64,000 nt of DNA from CAVYOD01 sp963770045 (GCA_963770045.1 CAVYOD010000022.1:1-64000), one strand, 5' to 3'. Positions 25,334 through 35,114 are shown, counted from the first letter of the stretch. Notes: generated by a model from the letters alone, not told the origin. Program-made: numbers and translations.

Positions 25334-27394
25334 CTATTTTTTACTTTTGTGCTGGTCGAACCAGGCGATGATGTGCATCATCTTGGACAGGTGATGGCTG
25401 GGCCGGGCCATGATGCCGTGGGGTTCGTCCGGGAAACGGACGAGCACGGCTTCAATGCCCAGGAGCTTGAGGGCCATATAATACTGTTCGGACTCCGACA
25501 TGGGGCATCTGAAATCTTGCTCGCCGGTGATGATCATCGTCGGCGTTTTCACATTCTTGACCACGGAGAGGAGCGAGCGTTTTTCGTAGTGCTCGACATT
25601 ATCCCAGGGGAACCCGGGAAACCAATATTTGACGCCGAGGCCCGAAACGTCTGAGGTCAAAACCCAGCTGTACCAATTGATGACCGGGTAGAGCGGAGCC
25701 GCGGCCCGGAACCTGTTCGTCCGGCCGATCATCCAGCAGGTCAAGACGCCGCCCCCGCTTCCGCCCGTGACAAAGAGATTGTTCTCATCGATGTAACCCT
25801 TTTGGAGAACCGCGTCCACTCCGGAATTCAGGTCGTAAAAATCGTCGCCGGGGTAACTGTGATGAATCAAATTGGCGAACTCTTCACCGTAGCTTGTGCT
25901 CCCCCTGGGATTGGTGTAGAGAACGACATAGCCGCTCGAAGCCAAAAGCTCCTTCTCGATATCGAAATAGTCCCCGTAGCTCGCGAACGGCCCTCCGTGG
26001 ATCTCCAGGATCAGAGGATATTTCTTGGTCGGATCAAAATCGGGCGGCTTGAGGATCCAGCCCTGAATCTTGCGCCCGTCCACGGAAGAGGTATACCAGA
26101 TCTCTTCGACGCCTCCGAGTTTCTTGAAGGCGAGAATGTCGTCGTTGACGCCCGTGATGATCCTCGCCTTCGGGTTCAGGACAGTTCCGACGGCGATGTC
26201 ACTGGGGTGGTCGGGCTTGGTGAGGGTAAAGGCAAAGTTTCCACCCGGAGCGATGGAATAAGACCCGCCGCTTCCATAAGCCACTCTTCCGTCACCGATG
26301 CCGCCGGTGAGCTGCTTGACCTTGCCGTCGAGGGTCGTATAAGCGATATAGGAAGTCCCTTTCTCATCGTAACAAAAATACAACCCCTTGCCGTCGTTTG
26401 CCCAATTCACTCTTGAAACGTCCCGATCCAGACTCTTAGTGACGGCACGAGGTCCGCTTCCGTCCCGGTTCATAACGTAGAGTTGGGTCGTCTGATGTCC
26501 CTGGTATCGATCATCAAAGCCCAGATAAGCAATGAACTTGCCGTCTGGAGAAACGACGGGCGAGCTATCGGGGCCCTTGCGATTGGTCAGGGCTTTGATC
26601 GACCCGTCGGTCAGGGAAATCTCATAGACTTCGTTATCCAGAATCTCAACTTCACTATTCTCCCTGCGGTTGGCAGAAAGGATGATGAACTTGCCGTCCG
26701 GCGTCCAGGCGATTTCCCGACTATAATAATCCGGATGATTGAAGTTGCCGCTGGTCAGTTGTCTGGGCGTACCTCCCTCGGCCGGGATGACAAAAATATG
26801 GAGATACCCAGGAATATAGCCGATGCCGTCAAAACGGTACATGATCCGGTCGATGATCTTGGCCGGTGGGGCCATCTGAGCGCCGGGAGGCAGAGGGGGC
26901 GGTGGGGCAATTGTTCTGGGCGCGGAAAGGACGAGCGAAGAGTAAGCAATCTGTTTTCCGTCGGGAGACCAGCATATTCCCATCGGCGGGAATAGCAAAT
27001 TTGTCAGCAAGGCAGATTGGCCGAGATCCAGCCAGTATTTATAAATCTGGGGCTTCCCGTCCCGGTCCGAGACGTAGATGAATTGGGTTCCATCGGGCGA
27101 CCAGCAAGGCGACCCGTCATGGTAGAGACCGCTGGTCAGGGGCCGGTTGCCGGATCCATCAAAATTGATGATCCAGAGGTTGGAATAGAACTTGTCGCTC
27201 ATGGCGTCGGCAAAATTCCGAACGTAAATAATCTTTTTCCCGTCGGGCGAGATCTGAGGATCCGAGACATACTCAAAATTGAAGTAGTCACCGACCGTGA
27301 ATCTTTTTGAAAGATCCTGGGCGAGGGCCGAAAGCGTGAACGCTAAGAAAATGAGGCCTGCAAGCAGAAGGAATTTTTCCAGTTTTTGGGACAT
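25334..27394 (-). CDS. Exported S9-family prolyl oligopeptidase
   Basis: 686 residues from ATG 27394, chosen because GGGAGG lies upstream and a signal peptide begins there (to about residue 27, ending SALAQ). The N-terminal two thirds are a WD40/TolB-like propeller with repeats such as SPDGKKIIYV and SPDGTQFIYV. The C-terminal alpha/beta-hydrolase has the nucleophile in GGSGGG, the Asp in GEQDFRCP and the His in PDEPHGIM. It cleaves oligopeptides, likely dipeptidyl or acylaminoacyl type, outside the cytoplasm. It shares an operon with the M55 peptidase. Confidence 0.92.
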   Translation of the reverse strand: MSQKLEKFLLLAGLIFLAFTLSALAQDLSKRFTVGDYFNFEYVSDPQISPDGKKIIYVRNFADAMSDKFYSNLWIINFDGSGNRPLTSGLYHDGSPCWSPDGTQFIYVSDRDGKPQIYKYWLDLGQSALLTNLLFPPMGICWSPDGKQIAYSSLVLSAPRTIAPPPPLPPGAQMAPPAKIIDRIMYRFDGIGYIPGYLHIFVIPAEGGTPRQLTSGNFNHPDYYSREIAWTPDGKFIILSANRRENSEVEILDNEVYEISLTDGSIKALTNRKGPDSSPVVSPDGKFIAYLGFDDRYQGHQTTQLYVMNRDGSGPRAVTKSLDRDVSRVNWANDGKGLYFCYDEKGTSYIAYTTLDGKVKQLTGGIGDGRVAYGSGGSYSIAPGGNFAFTLTKPDHPSDIAVGTVLNPKARIITGVNDDILAFKKLGGVEEIWYTSSVDGRKIQGWILKPPDFDPTKKYPLILEIHGGPFASYGDYFDIEKELLASSGYVVLYTNPRGSTSYGEEFANLIHHSYPGDDFYDLNSGVDAVLQKGYIDENNLFVTGGSGGGVLTCWMIGRTNRFRAAAPLYPVINWYSWVLTSDVSGLGVKYWFPGFPWDNVEHYEKRSLLSVVKNVKTPTMIITGEQDFRCPMSESEQYYMALKLLGIEAVLVRFPDEPHGIMARPSHHLSKMMHIIAWFDQHKSKK

Positions 27395-27529
27395 GAGAAA
27401 CCTCCCTTTTCTGGTCTTATAACACAGGGCAAACGGACAGTCAATCGCGCCTCTCCGGTTCACTTTCTCCGGCGGTTGTGTTATATTTCATTTTCATCCG
27501 AGATCATCATCTTTTGGGAGGCAAGGAGC

Positions 27530-28576
27530 ATGGAATACAAGATCGGTCTTATCGGTTGCGGCACGGTCGGGCAGGGGCTGCTCGAGATCCTGGAAAGCAA
27601 GGGCGACTCACTCAAGGAGAAGTATGAATTCGAAGCCAAGGTTGTGGCCATCAGCGATAAACTCAAGGGCTCTATACTTGTCCCCGAAGGCATCCAGATC
27701 AAAAAACTCCTCGACCTCCTCCGCCAGGGCAAGCGTGTTGATGACTATCCCCATCCAAGAAGCAAGAAGAATGACACCCCGGACCCCCATGAGATGATCG
27801 AACGTTCGAATGCCGATATCATCGCCGAGCTCACCTACACCGATATCAAAACCGGGGAGCCGGCCACGAGCTACATCAAAAAAGCGCTGCGCATGGGCAA
27901 GCATGTGGTGACCTCCAATAAGGGGCCGGCGGCTCTCCATTATCATGAGATCGCCAAGCTGGCTAAGAAAAACCATCTCCTCTTCAGGATCGAAGGCACG
28001 GTGATGAGCGGCACGCCCGTCTTCAGTTTGATCGAAAACGGACTCGCCGGGACCGAGATTCGCGAAGTGAAAGGGATCCTCAACGGGACGACAAACTTTA
28101 TCTTGTCCAAGATGGAAGAGGACCGGATGAACTACAAAGACGCTCTGGCTTTGGCTCAGAAACTTGGCTATGCCGAGGCGGACCCGACGGCCGACGTGGA
28201 GGGCTATGACGCGCTGGCAAAAATCGTCATCCTCTCCAATGTCCTCCTGGGAGGCAATATCCAACCCGCGGATGTCAAAAGGAAGGGCATCACGGCCCTC
28301 TCCAAAGAAGACATTCTGGCCGCAAGATCCGAAGGCTTTCGTTACAAACTTATCGCGCAGGCCAAGAAGGTCGGCAAGGACATCGAGGCCAGCGTGTCTC
28401 CGCACAAACTCCCGATCTCCGATCCGCTGGCCGGGGTCATGGGCGCCAACAACGCTTTGACCTTTGACTCGGACCTGTTGAAAAAGGTCACCATCCAGGG
28501 GCCGGGGGCGGGAAAGCTGGAGACCGGCCATGCCATTCTGTCGGATATGCTGGCGATTCACCGCCACTTGCAATAG
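27530..28576 (+). CDS. hom: Homoserine dehydrogenase
   Basis: 348 residues from ATG 27530 (AAGGAG upstream). The Rossmann motif GLIGCGTVGQGLLE is at the N-terminus. TSNKGPAALH and GTVMSGTPVFSLIENGLAGT carry substrate-site residues, and GILNGTTNFILSKM and GYAEADPTADVEGYDALAK are family signatures, with the catalytic Lys in the DALAK block. No ACT domain is present, so it is the short, probably non-feedback-controlled form. It reduces aspartate semialdehyde to homoserine. It is followed at 28703 by a Cys/Met PLP enzyme, suggesting methionine synthesis. Confidence 0.93.
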   Translation: MEYKIGLIGCGTVGQGLLEILESKGDSLKEKYEFEAKVVAISDKLKGSILVPEGIQIKKLLDLLRQGKRVDDYPHPRSKKNDTPDPHEMIERSNADIIAELTYTDIKTGEPATSYIKKALRMGKHVVTSNKGPAALHYHEIAKLAKKNHLLFRIEGTVMSGTPVFSLIENGLAGTEIREVKGILNGTTNFILSKMEEDRMNYKDALALAQKLGYAEADPTADVEGYDALAKIVILSNVLLGGNIQPADVKRKGITALSKEDILAARSEGFRYKLIAQAKKVGKDIEASVSPHKLPISDPLAGVMGANNALTFDSDLLKKVTIQGPGAGKLETGHAILSDMLAIHRHLQ

Positions 28577-28702
28577 GTTTGGAATATTGTGTATGATGGG
28601 GGCCAGATTTCCGTGTCATGCTGTTTATCAGCAATCGTAATTGCGGCCGACGAAATCTATTTCCATTTCTCTTCATAAATCATCGTCCATCCCGGAGGTA
28701 TC

Positions 28703-30112
28703 ATGAATAACGACCCCAACTTTAGCCCGGGCGTCATGCGCTACGTCGAGGAATCCAAGAAAACCCTGGCTCAGAGAGACGCCCTCATCGCCCGGATGAA
28801 AAAAATGAAGTTCGACACCATCGCCGTTCATGGCATCTACTCAGTCGAGGAGGCCTTGTCCCAAAACCAAGGGGCCATCGATCGAGCCTCTTTATCTGTC
28901 CAGCTCGCAAGCCTACCATGACGCCGACGAGCTGGAAGCCGCGCTCTCCTATCTCATCCCGACCTGGTGCTACACCCGGATCGCCAACCCAACGACCTAT
29001 TATCTCGGCTGGACCTTGGCCATGCTCGAAGGCTATAAGACCGGGTCCGATGCGTCGTGCCTGGTGACGGCCTCGGGAATGTCGGCCATTGTCCTTGCCA
29101 CCGATGCACTTCTGATCAAGCAAAAAGAGGGCCCGGAAAAGAATCAACTTTGTCGTCCTCTATCCAGGTTTACGGGGGCACCTTCCAGCATTTCAACGTT
29201 CGCAAAAAACAAGAGCGGGGCATCGACGTCCGCTGGGTCTGCCATCCCGATGATATCCAGGAATGGAAGTCGATGATCGACGAAGATACCCGCTTTCTCT
29301 ACATGGAAGCGCCGAGCAATCCACAGCAATCGTTCGCCCCGATCCGGGCTCTGGCCGACCTCGCCCATTCCTGGGGAATTCCACTGCTCATCGACGCCAC
29401 CTGCGCGACTCCGGCGCTCATGCGGCCGCTCGCCCACGGCGCCGACATCGTCATCCACTCTCTGACGAAATCCATCACCTCGGGCGGCACGGCCATCGGC
29501 GGCGCGCTCATCAGCCGCAAACCCATTGTCACCAAGGTCAAGAACCCGAACCCCCTGTTCAAGGAGAGCTTCGCCGAGTACATCCAGCTTTATCCCTACC
29601 GTGACAACGGCCCCGCAGCCTCTCCCTTCAATGCGATTTTTGCCATAAACGACCTCCGGACTCTCCGCGCCAAGATGGACCTGGTCAGCCAGAACTGTCA
29701 GAAGGTCGCCGAATATCTCCAGCGCCAGCCGCGAGTCTATCAGGTCGATTATCTGGGCCTGCCGAGTTTTAGGCTCCATCCGTTGGCCAAAGAATACATG
29801 AAGCTCGTCGATTCCGATGATGGCCGGGGACAGGAAATCAACCGCTACGGGCATCTGATGAGTTTCCGGGTGGAAGGACCTCCGGAGAACGCCAGGAAAG
29901 TCTTTGATAACTTCAAACTCATATTCCGGGCGACAGACCTCGGCCGGATCAAGAGTGTCGCCACAATCCCGGCCATCTCGACCCATTTGCAGCAAGGAGA
30001 AGAGGCCCGGCGCATGGCTGACGTCCCCCCACAGCTCATCAGGCTCTGTGTGGGCGCGGAGGACCCGGGCGACATCATCGCCGACCTGGATCAAGCCCTC
30101 AAATCAATATAA
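28703..30112 (+). CDS. Cys/Met metabolism PLP enzyme, frameshifted
   Basis: About 470 residues after correcting three single-base shifts near 28878, 29140 and 29155. Landmarks are FDTIAVHG at the N-terminus, YTRIANPTTYYL, ASGMSAIVLATDALL, GGTFQHF, LLIDATCATP for the PLP-binding Asp, and HSLTKSITSGG with the Schiff-base Lys. GGAGG precedes ATG. Members include O-acetylhomoserine sulfhydrylase, cystathionine synthase/lyase and methionine gamma-lyase. Location after homoserine dehydrogenase favours homoserine-ester sulfhydrylation, but the sequence cannot decide between these. Confidence 0.85.
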
Positions 30113-30120
30113 TTAAACGT

Positions 30121-30222
30121 GGGGAGTTAGGGGTAAGGAGTGGGGAGTATTTTATCAAAGGTTCTTAAATTGAAGAGGTTTGGTCTTGAACACCTCACTC
30201 CTCACCGCTCACCGCTCACTGT
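30121..30222. repeat. Intergenic low-complexity repeat (GGGGTAAGGAG / CTCACCGCTCAC)
   Basis: The gap before murA contains a GGGGAGTTAGGGGTAAGGAG block (30121-30140) and a facing CTCACTCCTCACCGCTCACC block (about 30195-30214). Related words recur at 21333-21360, 39899-39934 and 48006-48036, always between genes. Confidence 0.6.
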
Positions 30223-30268
30223 TTCTTAGGTTGTTATTTTCGCCCTCATTATTCTACAATCATCGAAA

Positions 30269-31528
30269 GTGGAAAGAATCAGAATCCTCGGGAATCATCA
30301 TTTGCAGCTCCGAGGACGAATAGGGATCAGCGGAGCCAAGAACGCTGTCCTGCCGGCCATCGCCGCCAGCCTTCTCACCTCGGAAAGAATTCAGCTCAAG
30401 AATGTCCCCCTGGTTAAGGACGTCTTCACCATCCTGACCTTGATGAAAGATCTCGGAGCTGACTACGAGCTCCAGAAGAACACGCTCTCCATCCAAGTCA
30501 AGAGCATCTCTTCGGATGAGGCGGCCTACGAGCTCGTCCGGGCGATGAGGGCTTCGATCCTGGTCTTAGGTCCCCTCCTGGCCAGATGCGGCAAGGCGGT
30601 CGTCGCCTTGCCCGGCGGATGTGCCATCGGGTCCAGGCCTGTCGACCTCCACATCAGCGGGCTCCAGAAACTGGGGGCAACCATTTCTCTGGAACATGGA
30701 TACATCAAGGCCCAGACGGCCAGGCTCCGCGGCGCGGAGATCGAATTTGAAAAAAAGACTGTGACAGGCACGGAGAATCTGGTTATGGCAGCCTCCCTGG
30801 CCGAAGGTGTGACGACCCTCAAGAACTGCGCCGTCGAGCCAGAGGTGACCAACCTTTGCGAGCTGTTAATCAAAATGGGCGCTAAGATCGAGGGGTGCGG
30901 CGAAGAGAAAATCCGCGTCCGGGGCGTCCCCGAGCTGAGCGGCGCGGTTCACGAGATCATCCCCGACAGGATCGAAGCCGGGACGTTCCTGATCGCCGGC
31001 GCGTTGACTCAGGGGAATATCGTTTTGACGGATGTCCTGCCGGACCACCTGACCGCTGTGGTCGAGCGGCTGCGCTATTCGGGTGCCGTGATCGAGCGAA
31101 TCAAGGACAACGCCCTCGAGGTCGCGGGAAGCGCAGAGATCAAGCCTCAGGATATCACCACGTCTCCCTACCCGGGCTTCCCAACCGACATGCAGGCCCA
31201 ATTCATGGTCCTGATGACCCAGGCCTCGGGAACTTCGATCATCACCGAGACCATCTTTGACCGGAGGTTTTCTCACGTCAACGAATTGCTCCGGCTCGGA
31301 GCGAATATCGAGGTCCAGGGAGACAAAGCCATGGTCAGGGGCAAAACGCTGTTGTCGGGCGCCGAAGTGATGGCCACGGACCTGAGGGCCTCGGCCTCCT
31401 TGATCCTGGCCGGGATGATCGCCGGCGGCCAGACGGTCATCAATGAGGCCGAACATCTGGACAGGGGGTATGAACGGATTGAAGAAAAACTCAAAGCCCT
31501 CGGCGCCTCGATCGAGAGAATCAAATAG
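30269..31528 (+). CDS. murA: UDP-N-acetylglucosamine 1-carboxyvinyltransferase
   Basis: 419 residues, the standard length. GAKNAVLPAIAASLL contains the catalytic Lys/Asn region. The loop Cys is present in LPGGCAIGSRPVDLH, so the enzyme should be of the fosfomycin-sensitive type. RIEAGTFLIAGAL and PYPGFPTDMQAQFM complete the active site. The start is GTG at 30269; the ribosome site is weak. It catalyses the first committed step of peptidoglycan synthesis in the cytoplasm and leads a run of plus-strand genes to 33947. Confidence 0.95.
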   Translation: MERIRILGNHHLQLRGRIGISGAKNAVLPAIAASLLTSERIQLKNVPLVKDVFTILTLMKDLGADYELQKNTLSIQVKSISSDEAAYELVRAMRASILVLGPLLARCGKAVVALPGGCAIGSRPVDLHISGLQKLGATISLEHGYIKAQTARLRGAEIEFEKKTVTGTENLVMAASLAEGVTTLKNCAVEPEVTNLCELLIKMGAKIEGCGEEKIRVRGVPELSGAVHEIIPDRIEAGTFLIAGALTQGNIVLTDVLPDHLTAVVERLRYSGAVIERIKDNALEVAGSAEIKPQDITTSPYPGFPTDMQAQFMVLMTQASGTSIITETIFDRRFSHVNELLRLGANIEVQGDKAMVRGKTLLSGAEVMATDLRASASLILAGMIAGGQTVINEAEHLDRGYERIEEKLKALGASIERIK

Positions 31529-31539
31529 GAGGGAGCCCC

Positions 31540-31884
31540 ATGGAGAGTTGTCTCTTCTGTAATATCGTCGACAAGAAAATTCCGGCCAAGGTCGTGATGG
31601 AGGACGCCCGGATCCTGGCCTTTGAAGATATCAACCCCAAGGCGCCGATCCACATCCTACTCATTCCCAAAGAGCACTTCGCCTCGCTCAACGAAGTGCC
31701 GGCTGAGAAGAAAGGCATTCTGGCCGATATTCTGCTCAAGGCGCGCGAGATCGCAATAGCGAAAGGGATCGACCTTCGCGGCTACCGGATCGTCCTCAAC
31801 ACCGCGCCCGAATCGGGTCAAGAGGTCTTTCATATCCACTTCCACCTTCTGGGGGGAAGAAAAATGACCTGGCCGCCAGGCTAG
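31540..31884 (+). CDS. HIT family (HINT-type) nucleotide-binding protein
   Basis: 114 residues. The C-terminal histidine triad is HIHFHLLGGRKM. The N-terminal CLFCNIV is the zinc CxxC often found in HINT proteins, and DINPKAPIHILLIPKEH is the conserved central strand. GGAGGG precedes ATG, 11 bases after murA. It hydrolyses phosphoramidate or AMP-lysine bonds; the physiological substrate is uncertain. Confidence 0.93.
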   Translation: MESCLFCNIVDKKIPAKVVMEDARILAFEDINPKAPIHILLIPKEHFASLNEVPAEKKGILADILLKAREIAIAKGIDLRGYRIVLNTAPESGQEVFHIHFHLLGGRKMTWPPG

Positions 31885-31917
31885 AAAGCAACCGTAAAGC
31901 AAGAGGAGGGTTGAAGA

Positions 31918-32571
31918 ATGGAGATCACTTGGTTGGGCCACTCGGCCGTGAAGATCAAGGGTTCGAAGACGGTTTATATTGACCCCTTCCTCACCGGGAA
32001 CCCCAAGGCCGCGGTGACACCGGAGAGCGTCAGAGATGCCGACGTCGTCGTTGTGACCCATTATCACGGCGATCATGTCGGCGATGCATTCCAAATCTGC
32101 AAACAGACCGGCGCCCCCCTGGTCGCGATATATGAGGTCGCGGTTGAGGCCCAGGAAAAAGGCTGCAAGACCGAGGAGATGAATGTCGGGGGGACCGTGG
32201 AGGTCCAGGGGGTCAAGGTTCACATGGTCCCGGCCGTCCACTCCGCGGAAAAAGGCGATCCTGCGGGAGTGGTCATCGAGCTCGACGGGAAAAGACTCTA
32301 TCACGCCGGGGATACAGGCTTGACCTATGATTTGAAGCTCATCGGCGAATTTTTCAAGCCCGACCTGAGCTTCATCCCCATCGGCGACCGGTTCACCATG
32401 GGAGTGCCCTCCGCGGTCAAGGCCGTTGAATTCGTCCAGACCAAAAGAGTCATCCCGATTCATTACGGTACGTTCCCGGCCGTCGGCGCAGACCCGCAGG
32501 AATTCAAGAAACGGGTCGGAAGCCTCGCCGAAGTCATAATCCTCGAACCCGGCGAAACCTATAGCCTCTAG
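31918..32571 (+). CDS. UPF0173 metal-dependent hydrolase
   Basis: 217 residues. The beta-lactamase-fold metal site is THYHGDHVGD, with further ligands in HAGDTGLTYD and a final His in VIPIHYGTFP. Length and the start MEITWLGHSAVKIKG fit UPF0173 (YtkL-like) proteins. AGAGGAGG precedes ATG. Two-zinc or manganese hydrolase of unknown substrate, cytoplasmic. Confidence 0.92.
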   Translation: MEITWLGHSAVKIKGSKTVYIDPFLTGNPKAAVTPESVRDADVVVVTHYHGDHVGDAFQICKQTGAPLVAIYEVAVEAQEKGCKTEEMNVGGTVEVQGVKVHMVPAVHSAEKGDPAGVVIELDGKRLYHAGDTGLTYDLKLIGEFFKPDLSFIPIGDRFTMGVPSAVKAVEFVQTKRVIPIHYGTFPAVGADPQEFKKRVGSLAEVIILEPGETYSL

Positions 32572-32601
32572 ATGTCTGCCTAGGCGCCTCCTCGGACCAG
32601 A

Positions 32602-33081
32602 ATGGCCTATCTTATCGACGGAAACAACCTCCTGGGGCACATCTCCAGTTACAGTATCAAAGACCCCCGGAGCCGCTCTCTCTTGGTGCGACGCCTTCTC
32701 TTCTTCCAGCGCCTGAAAAGGAACAGGATCTTTCTGGTCTTCGATGGCCCTCCCGACGAGAACCTGGAACCCCTGGTCAGGGAGAGAAAAAAGTTCCTTC
32801 TCCTCTATCCCGCCCGAGGGCAGAAGGCGGACGAGATTATCCAGGAGCTCTTTTCCCGGCAATCGGACCCCAAGAGGCTGTGCGTCGTCACCTCAGACCG
32901 CGAGCTCGGGGCCATGGCCAAAGCAAAAAGGGCTCGCGTTCTGAGCGCAAAGGAATTCAACCAAGAGCTCAGGAGGACGCTCGAGGGTTCTCGAAAAGCG
33001 CGGGAATTGGAGAAAAAAGACAAACCCCTGACTTCTCTTGAAACCCGGCTTTGGCAAGATCTGTTTGAAGGCAATCAATGA
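32602..33081 (+). CDS. NYN (YacP-like) domain protein
   Basis: 159 residues. A PIN-like fold starts LIDGNNLLGH, and the acidic residues that bind metal appear in VFDGPPDENL, KADEIIQELF and VVTSDRELG. This is the pattern of YacP/Rae1-like endoribonucleases that act near the ribosome. It overlaps the next gene by four bases (ATGA). Confidence 0.88.
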   Translation: MAYLIDGNNLLGHISSYSIKDPRSRSLLVRRLLFFQRLKRNRIFLVFDGPPDENLEPLVRERKKFLLLYPARGQKADEIIQELFSRQSDPKRLCVVTSDRELGAMAKAKRARVLSAKEFNQELRRTLEGSRKARELEKKDKPLTSLETRLWQDLFEGNQ

Positions 33082-33947
33082 CGGATATAGCTATCATCGG
33101 CGCGGGAAGATTGGGCACTTCCCTGGGCTTTTCACTTTCGCGGGCGGGTTTCAAGGTCAAATCTCTATCTTGCTTGACCCTCCGAGAGGCGAGGGAGAGC
33201 GCAAGGATCATCGGGACGGCGCCCCAAGCCTTGGCAGATAATGCTAAGGCGGCGGCCCGGGGAGAGATTGTTCTCCTCTGTCTCCCCGACGAAGAAATTC
33301 CGAAGGTCGTCCGCGAATTATCGTCCTCTTCTGTGCCCTGGTCCAATAGAACGGTCCTTCACTGCAGCGGGCTCTTGTCGTCTTCGGTCTTGTTCCCCCT
33401 GAAAAAGAAAGGGGCGGTCATTGGCTCCCTCCACCCCATCCAAGCCGTTTGCCGAAAAAGTCCCTTGCCCGGCCAATTCCGGAATGTCTTTTTTGGTCTG
33501 GAGGGAGAAAAAAAGGCTCTGAATGTGGCCGCCAGGATTGTGAAATCGCTCCATGGCCACGCTCTCGTCCTCGAACAAAAGGATAAACCGGCCTATCATG
33601 CCGCCTGCGTCTTCGCCTCGAACTTCATGGTTGTCATCTTGGACGCCGCGACCTCGATTCTGCAAGGGATCGGTTTTTCCGCAGAGCAGGCAGGCCGAAC
33701 CTTGTTTCCCTTGATCGAAGGAACTTTACAGAATGTAAAAGAATTTGGCGTCGGCGCTTCCCTGACGGGTCCCATCGTCAGGGGGGACATCGCGACAATC
33801 AAAGCCCACATCAAGGCAATCAGGAGCGTGCCTTCACTTCGACGGCTTTATTCCGCGCTTGGGGCGCAGGCGCTGAAGATAGCCCGGAAACGAGGGCTCC
33901 CGCCTGGAAAGATCAAAGCTTTGAGGAAGTTGCTGGAAGATAGATAA
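33078..33947 (+). CDS. Rossmann/DUF2520 NAD(P)-binding protein
   Basis: 289 residues. The N-terminal dinucleotide site is IAIIGAGRLGTSLGFSLSRA. LPDEEIPKV and HCSGLLSSSVL are typical of the DUF2520 group, with GSLHPIQAV leading to a helical C-terminal domain. It resembles ketopantoate or 6-phosphogluconate reductases in fold, but the substrate is not known. It is coupled to the NYN gene by ATGA. Its last 35 bases overlap the end of murB on the other strand. Confidence 0.88.
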   Translation: MTDIAIIGAGRLGTSLGFSLSRAGFKVKSLSCLTLREARESARIIGTAPQALADNAKAAARGEIVLLCLPDEEIPKVVRELSSSSVPWSNRTVLHCSGLLSSSVLFPLKKKGAVIGSLHPIQAVCRKSPLPGQFRNVFFGLEGEKKALNVAARIVKSLHGHALVLEQKDKPAYHAACVFASNFMVVILDAATSILQGIGFSAEQAGRTLFPLIEGTLQNVKEFGVGASLTGPIVRGDIATIKAHIKAIRSVPSLRRLYSALGAQALKIARKRGLPPGKIKALRKLLEDR

Positions 33948-34854
33948 CTTCCTCCTCCAATTCAAGACCGAACTTGGCTTTCACTCTCTCTTTGAGCTCC
34001 CGAGCCAGGAAACGGACCTCCCTGGCGCTGGCATTCCCCAGGTTGATGATGAAGTTCGCATGGCCGGCGTAGACGGCCGCATCGCCGACTCTGAGGTCTT
34101 TGGCCCCCACTTGCTCCAGAAGGAATCCCGCGGCGATTTTAGTCCCGTCCGGGAGCATGGGATTCTTAAAATAGCTCCCGGCGCAGGATGTGTTTTCGGG
34201 AGGATGTTTTGATTTTCTCGATTCCAAGTTTTGGGCGATCTTATTTTTAATCTTTTCTTTGTCCCCGGCTTGTCCCAGAACCCGGGCTGTCAGGAGGACC
34301 GCCCTTTTCCTCTTGAACAGGGAGTGCCTGTAGCCGAATTCCAGGTCGTGCGGTGTGACTTGCCGCGCCAATCCTGCCTCATCGAGGAGCTCCGCTCCCA
34401 CCACCGTGTCCCCGATACTCCGGCCGAAAGCCCCCGCATTGCCGGACACCGCTCCGCCTACGGTTCCCGGGATGCCGGCCAGGAATTCAAATCCTTCTAT
34501 CCCGCGATCAACGGCTGACTGGACCAGTTCGGAAAGAGGAGTCCCGGAAACAGCCGCGATTTCCCCTTCACCGCAGGGTTCAATCCCTCCAGCTTCATTC
34601 TTGATGATCAATCCTCTGTATCCCTCATCATCAAACAGAAGGTTATATCCCCCGCCTATGACACAAAAAGGAAGAGAGGCTTTTCTCGCGAGACTGATGG
34701 CCGCTTTGAGGTCAGGAATCGATGGAACTTCCAGGAAAAAGTCGGCTTTCCCTCCGATCCTGAAATTTGAATAGGGACGGAGGGAGACATCTCTTCGAGG
34801 GGCCCTCTTGGTGTGTTCCAAAAAGAGGACAGTGATATCTTGGGGATTGGACAT
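33913..34854 (-). CDS. murB: UDP-N-acetylenolpyruvoylglucosamine reductase
   Basis: 313 residues from ATG 34854. An upstream ATG at 34956 would add 34 residues with no family support and would run into an inverted repeat. FAD-site motifs are IGGGYNLLFDD and GIPGTVGGAVSGNAGAFG. The type I/IIb-like NTSCAGSYFKNP stretch carries the catalytic Ser, and the late Glu lies in GLELEEEVIYLP. It reduces the enolpyruvyl group made by MurA, encoded 3 kb away and pointing towards it. Confidence 0.95.
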   Translation of the reverse strand: MSNPQDITVLFLEHTKRAPRRDVSLRPYSNFRIGGKADFFLEVPSIPDLKAAISLARKASLPFCVIGGGYNLLFDDEGYRGLIIKNEAGGIEPCGEGEIAAVSGTPLSELVQSAVDRGIEGFEFLAGIPGTVGGAVSGNAGAFGRSIGDTVVGAELLDEAGLARQVTPHDLEFGYRHSLFKRKRAVLLTARVLGQAGDKEKIKNKIAQNLESRKSKHPPENTSCAGSYFKNPMLPDGTKIAAGFLLEQVGAKDLRVGDAAVYAGHANFIINLGNASAREVRFLARELKERVKAKFGLELEEEVIYLPATSSKL

Positions 34855-34905
34855 TGGTTTTATTCTAGCCGAATTGGCAATAGGAGTAAAATGGGGATGT
34901 AAAAT

Positions 34906-35007
34906 GGGGACGTTCCCCATGGGGACACTCTTCATTATTTCCATGATAAGATCCATAATTTGCAGCCCGGAATAATCTTGAAGGGTGTCCCCTTGGGGAA
35001 CGTCCCC
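34906..35007. repeat. 27-bp inverted repeat around a 48-base spacer
   Basis: Arms 34906-34932 and 34981-35007 match at 25 of 27 positions when inverted. Each arm itself holds the palindrome GGGGACGTTCCCC or a variant. It would fold into a long cruciform or RNA hairpin just upstream of a sigma-54-like promoter. The form suggests a REP/MITE-type element. Confidence 0.8.
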
Positions 35008-35023
35008 CAGTTGTTTTTGGGGC

Positions 35024-35040
35024 TGGCACGTATTTTGCTA
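35024..35040 (+). promoter_or_regulatory. Sigma-54-type promoter (-24/-12)
   Basis: TGGCACGTATTTTGCTA matches TGGCAC-N5-TTGC(A/T), with GG and GC exactly ten bases apart. A TATAAT (35039-35044) overlaps it, but no -35 box stands at the right distance. It is 75 bases before the start of the secreted TPR gene. Confidence 0.6.
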
Positions 35041-35114
35041 TAATAGAAATGGCAAATGTTGACATTTCATAAGTGGCAGGCTATCATTCTAAAAATTTTT
35101 GTGTGAGGTACCCA

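Noticed and set aside
30121..30222. CRISPR array
   Set aside because: The repeated words are short, degenerate and without regular spacers; no cas genes are in the window.
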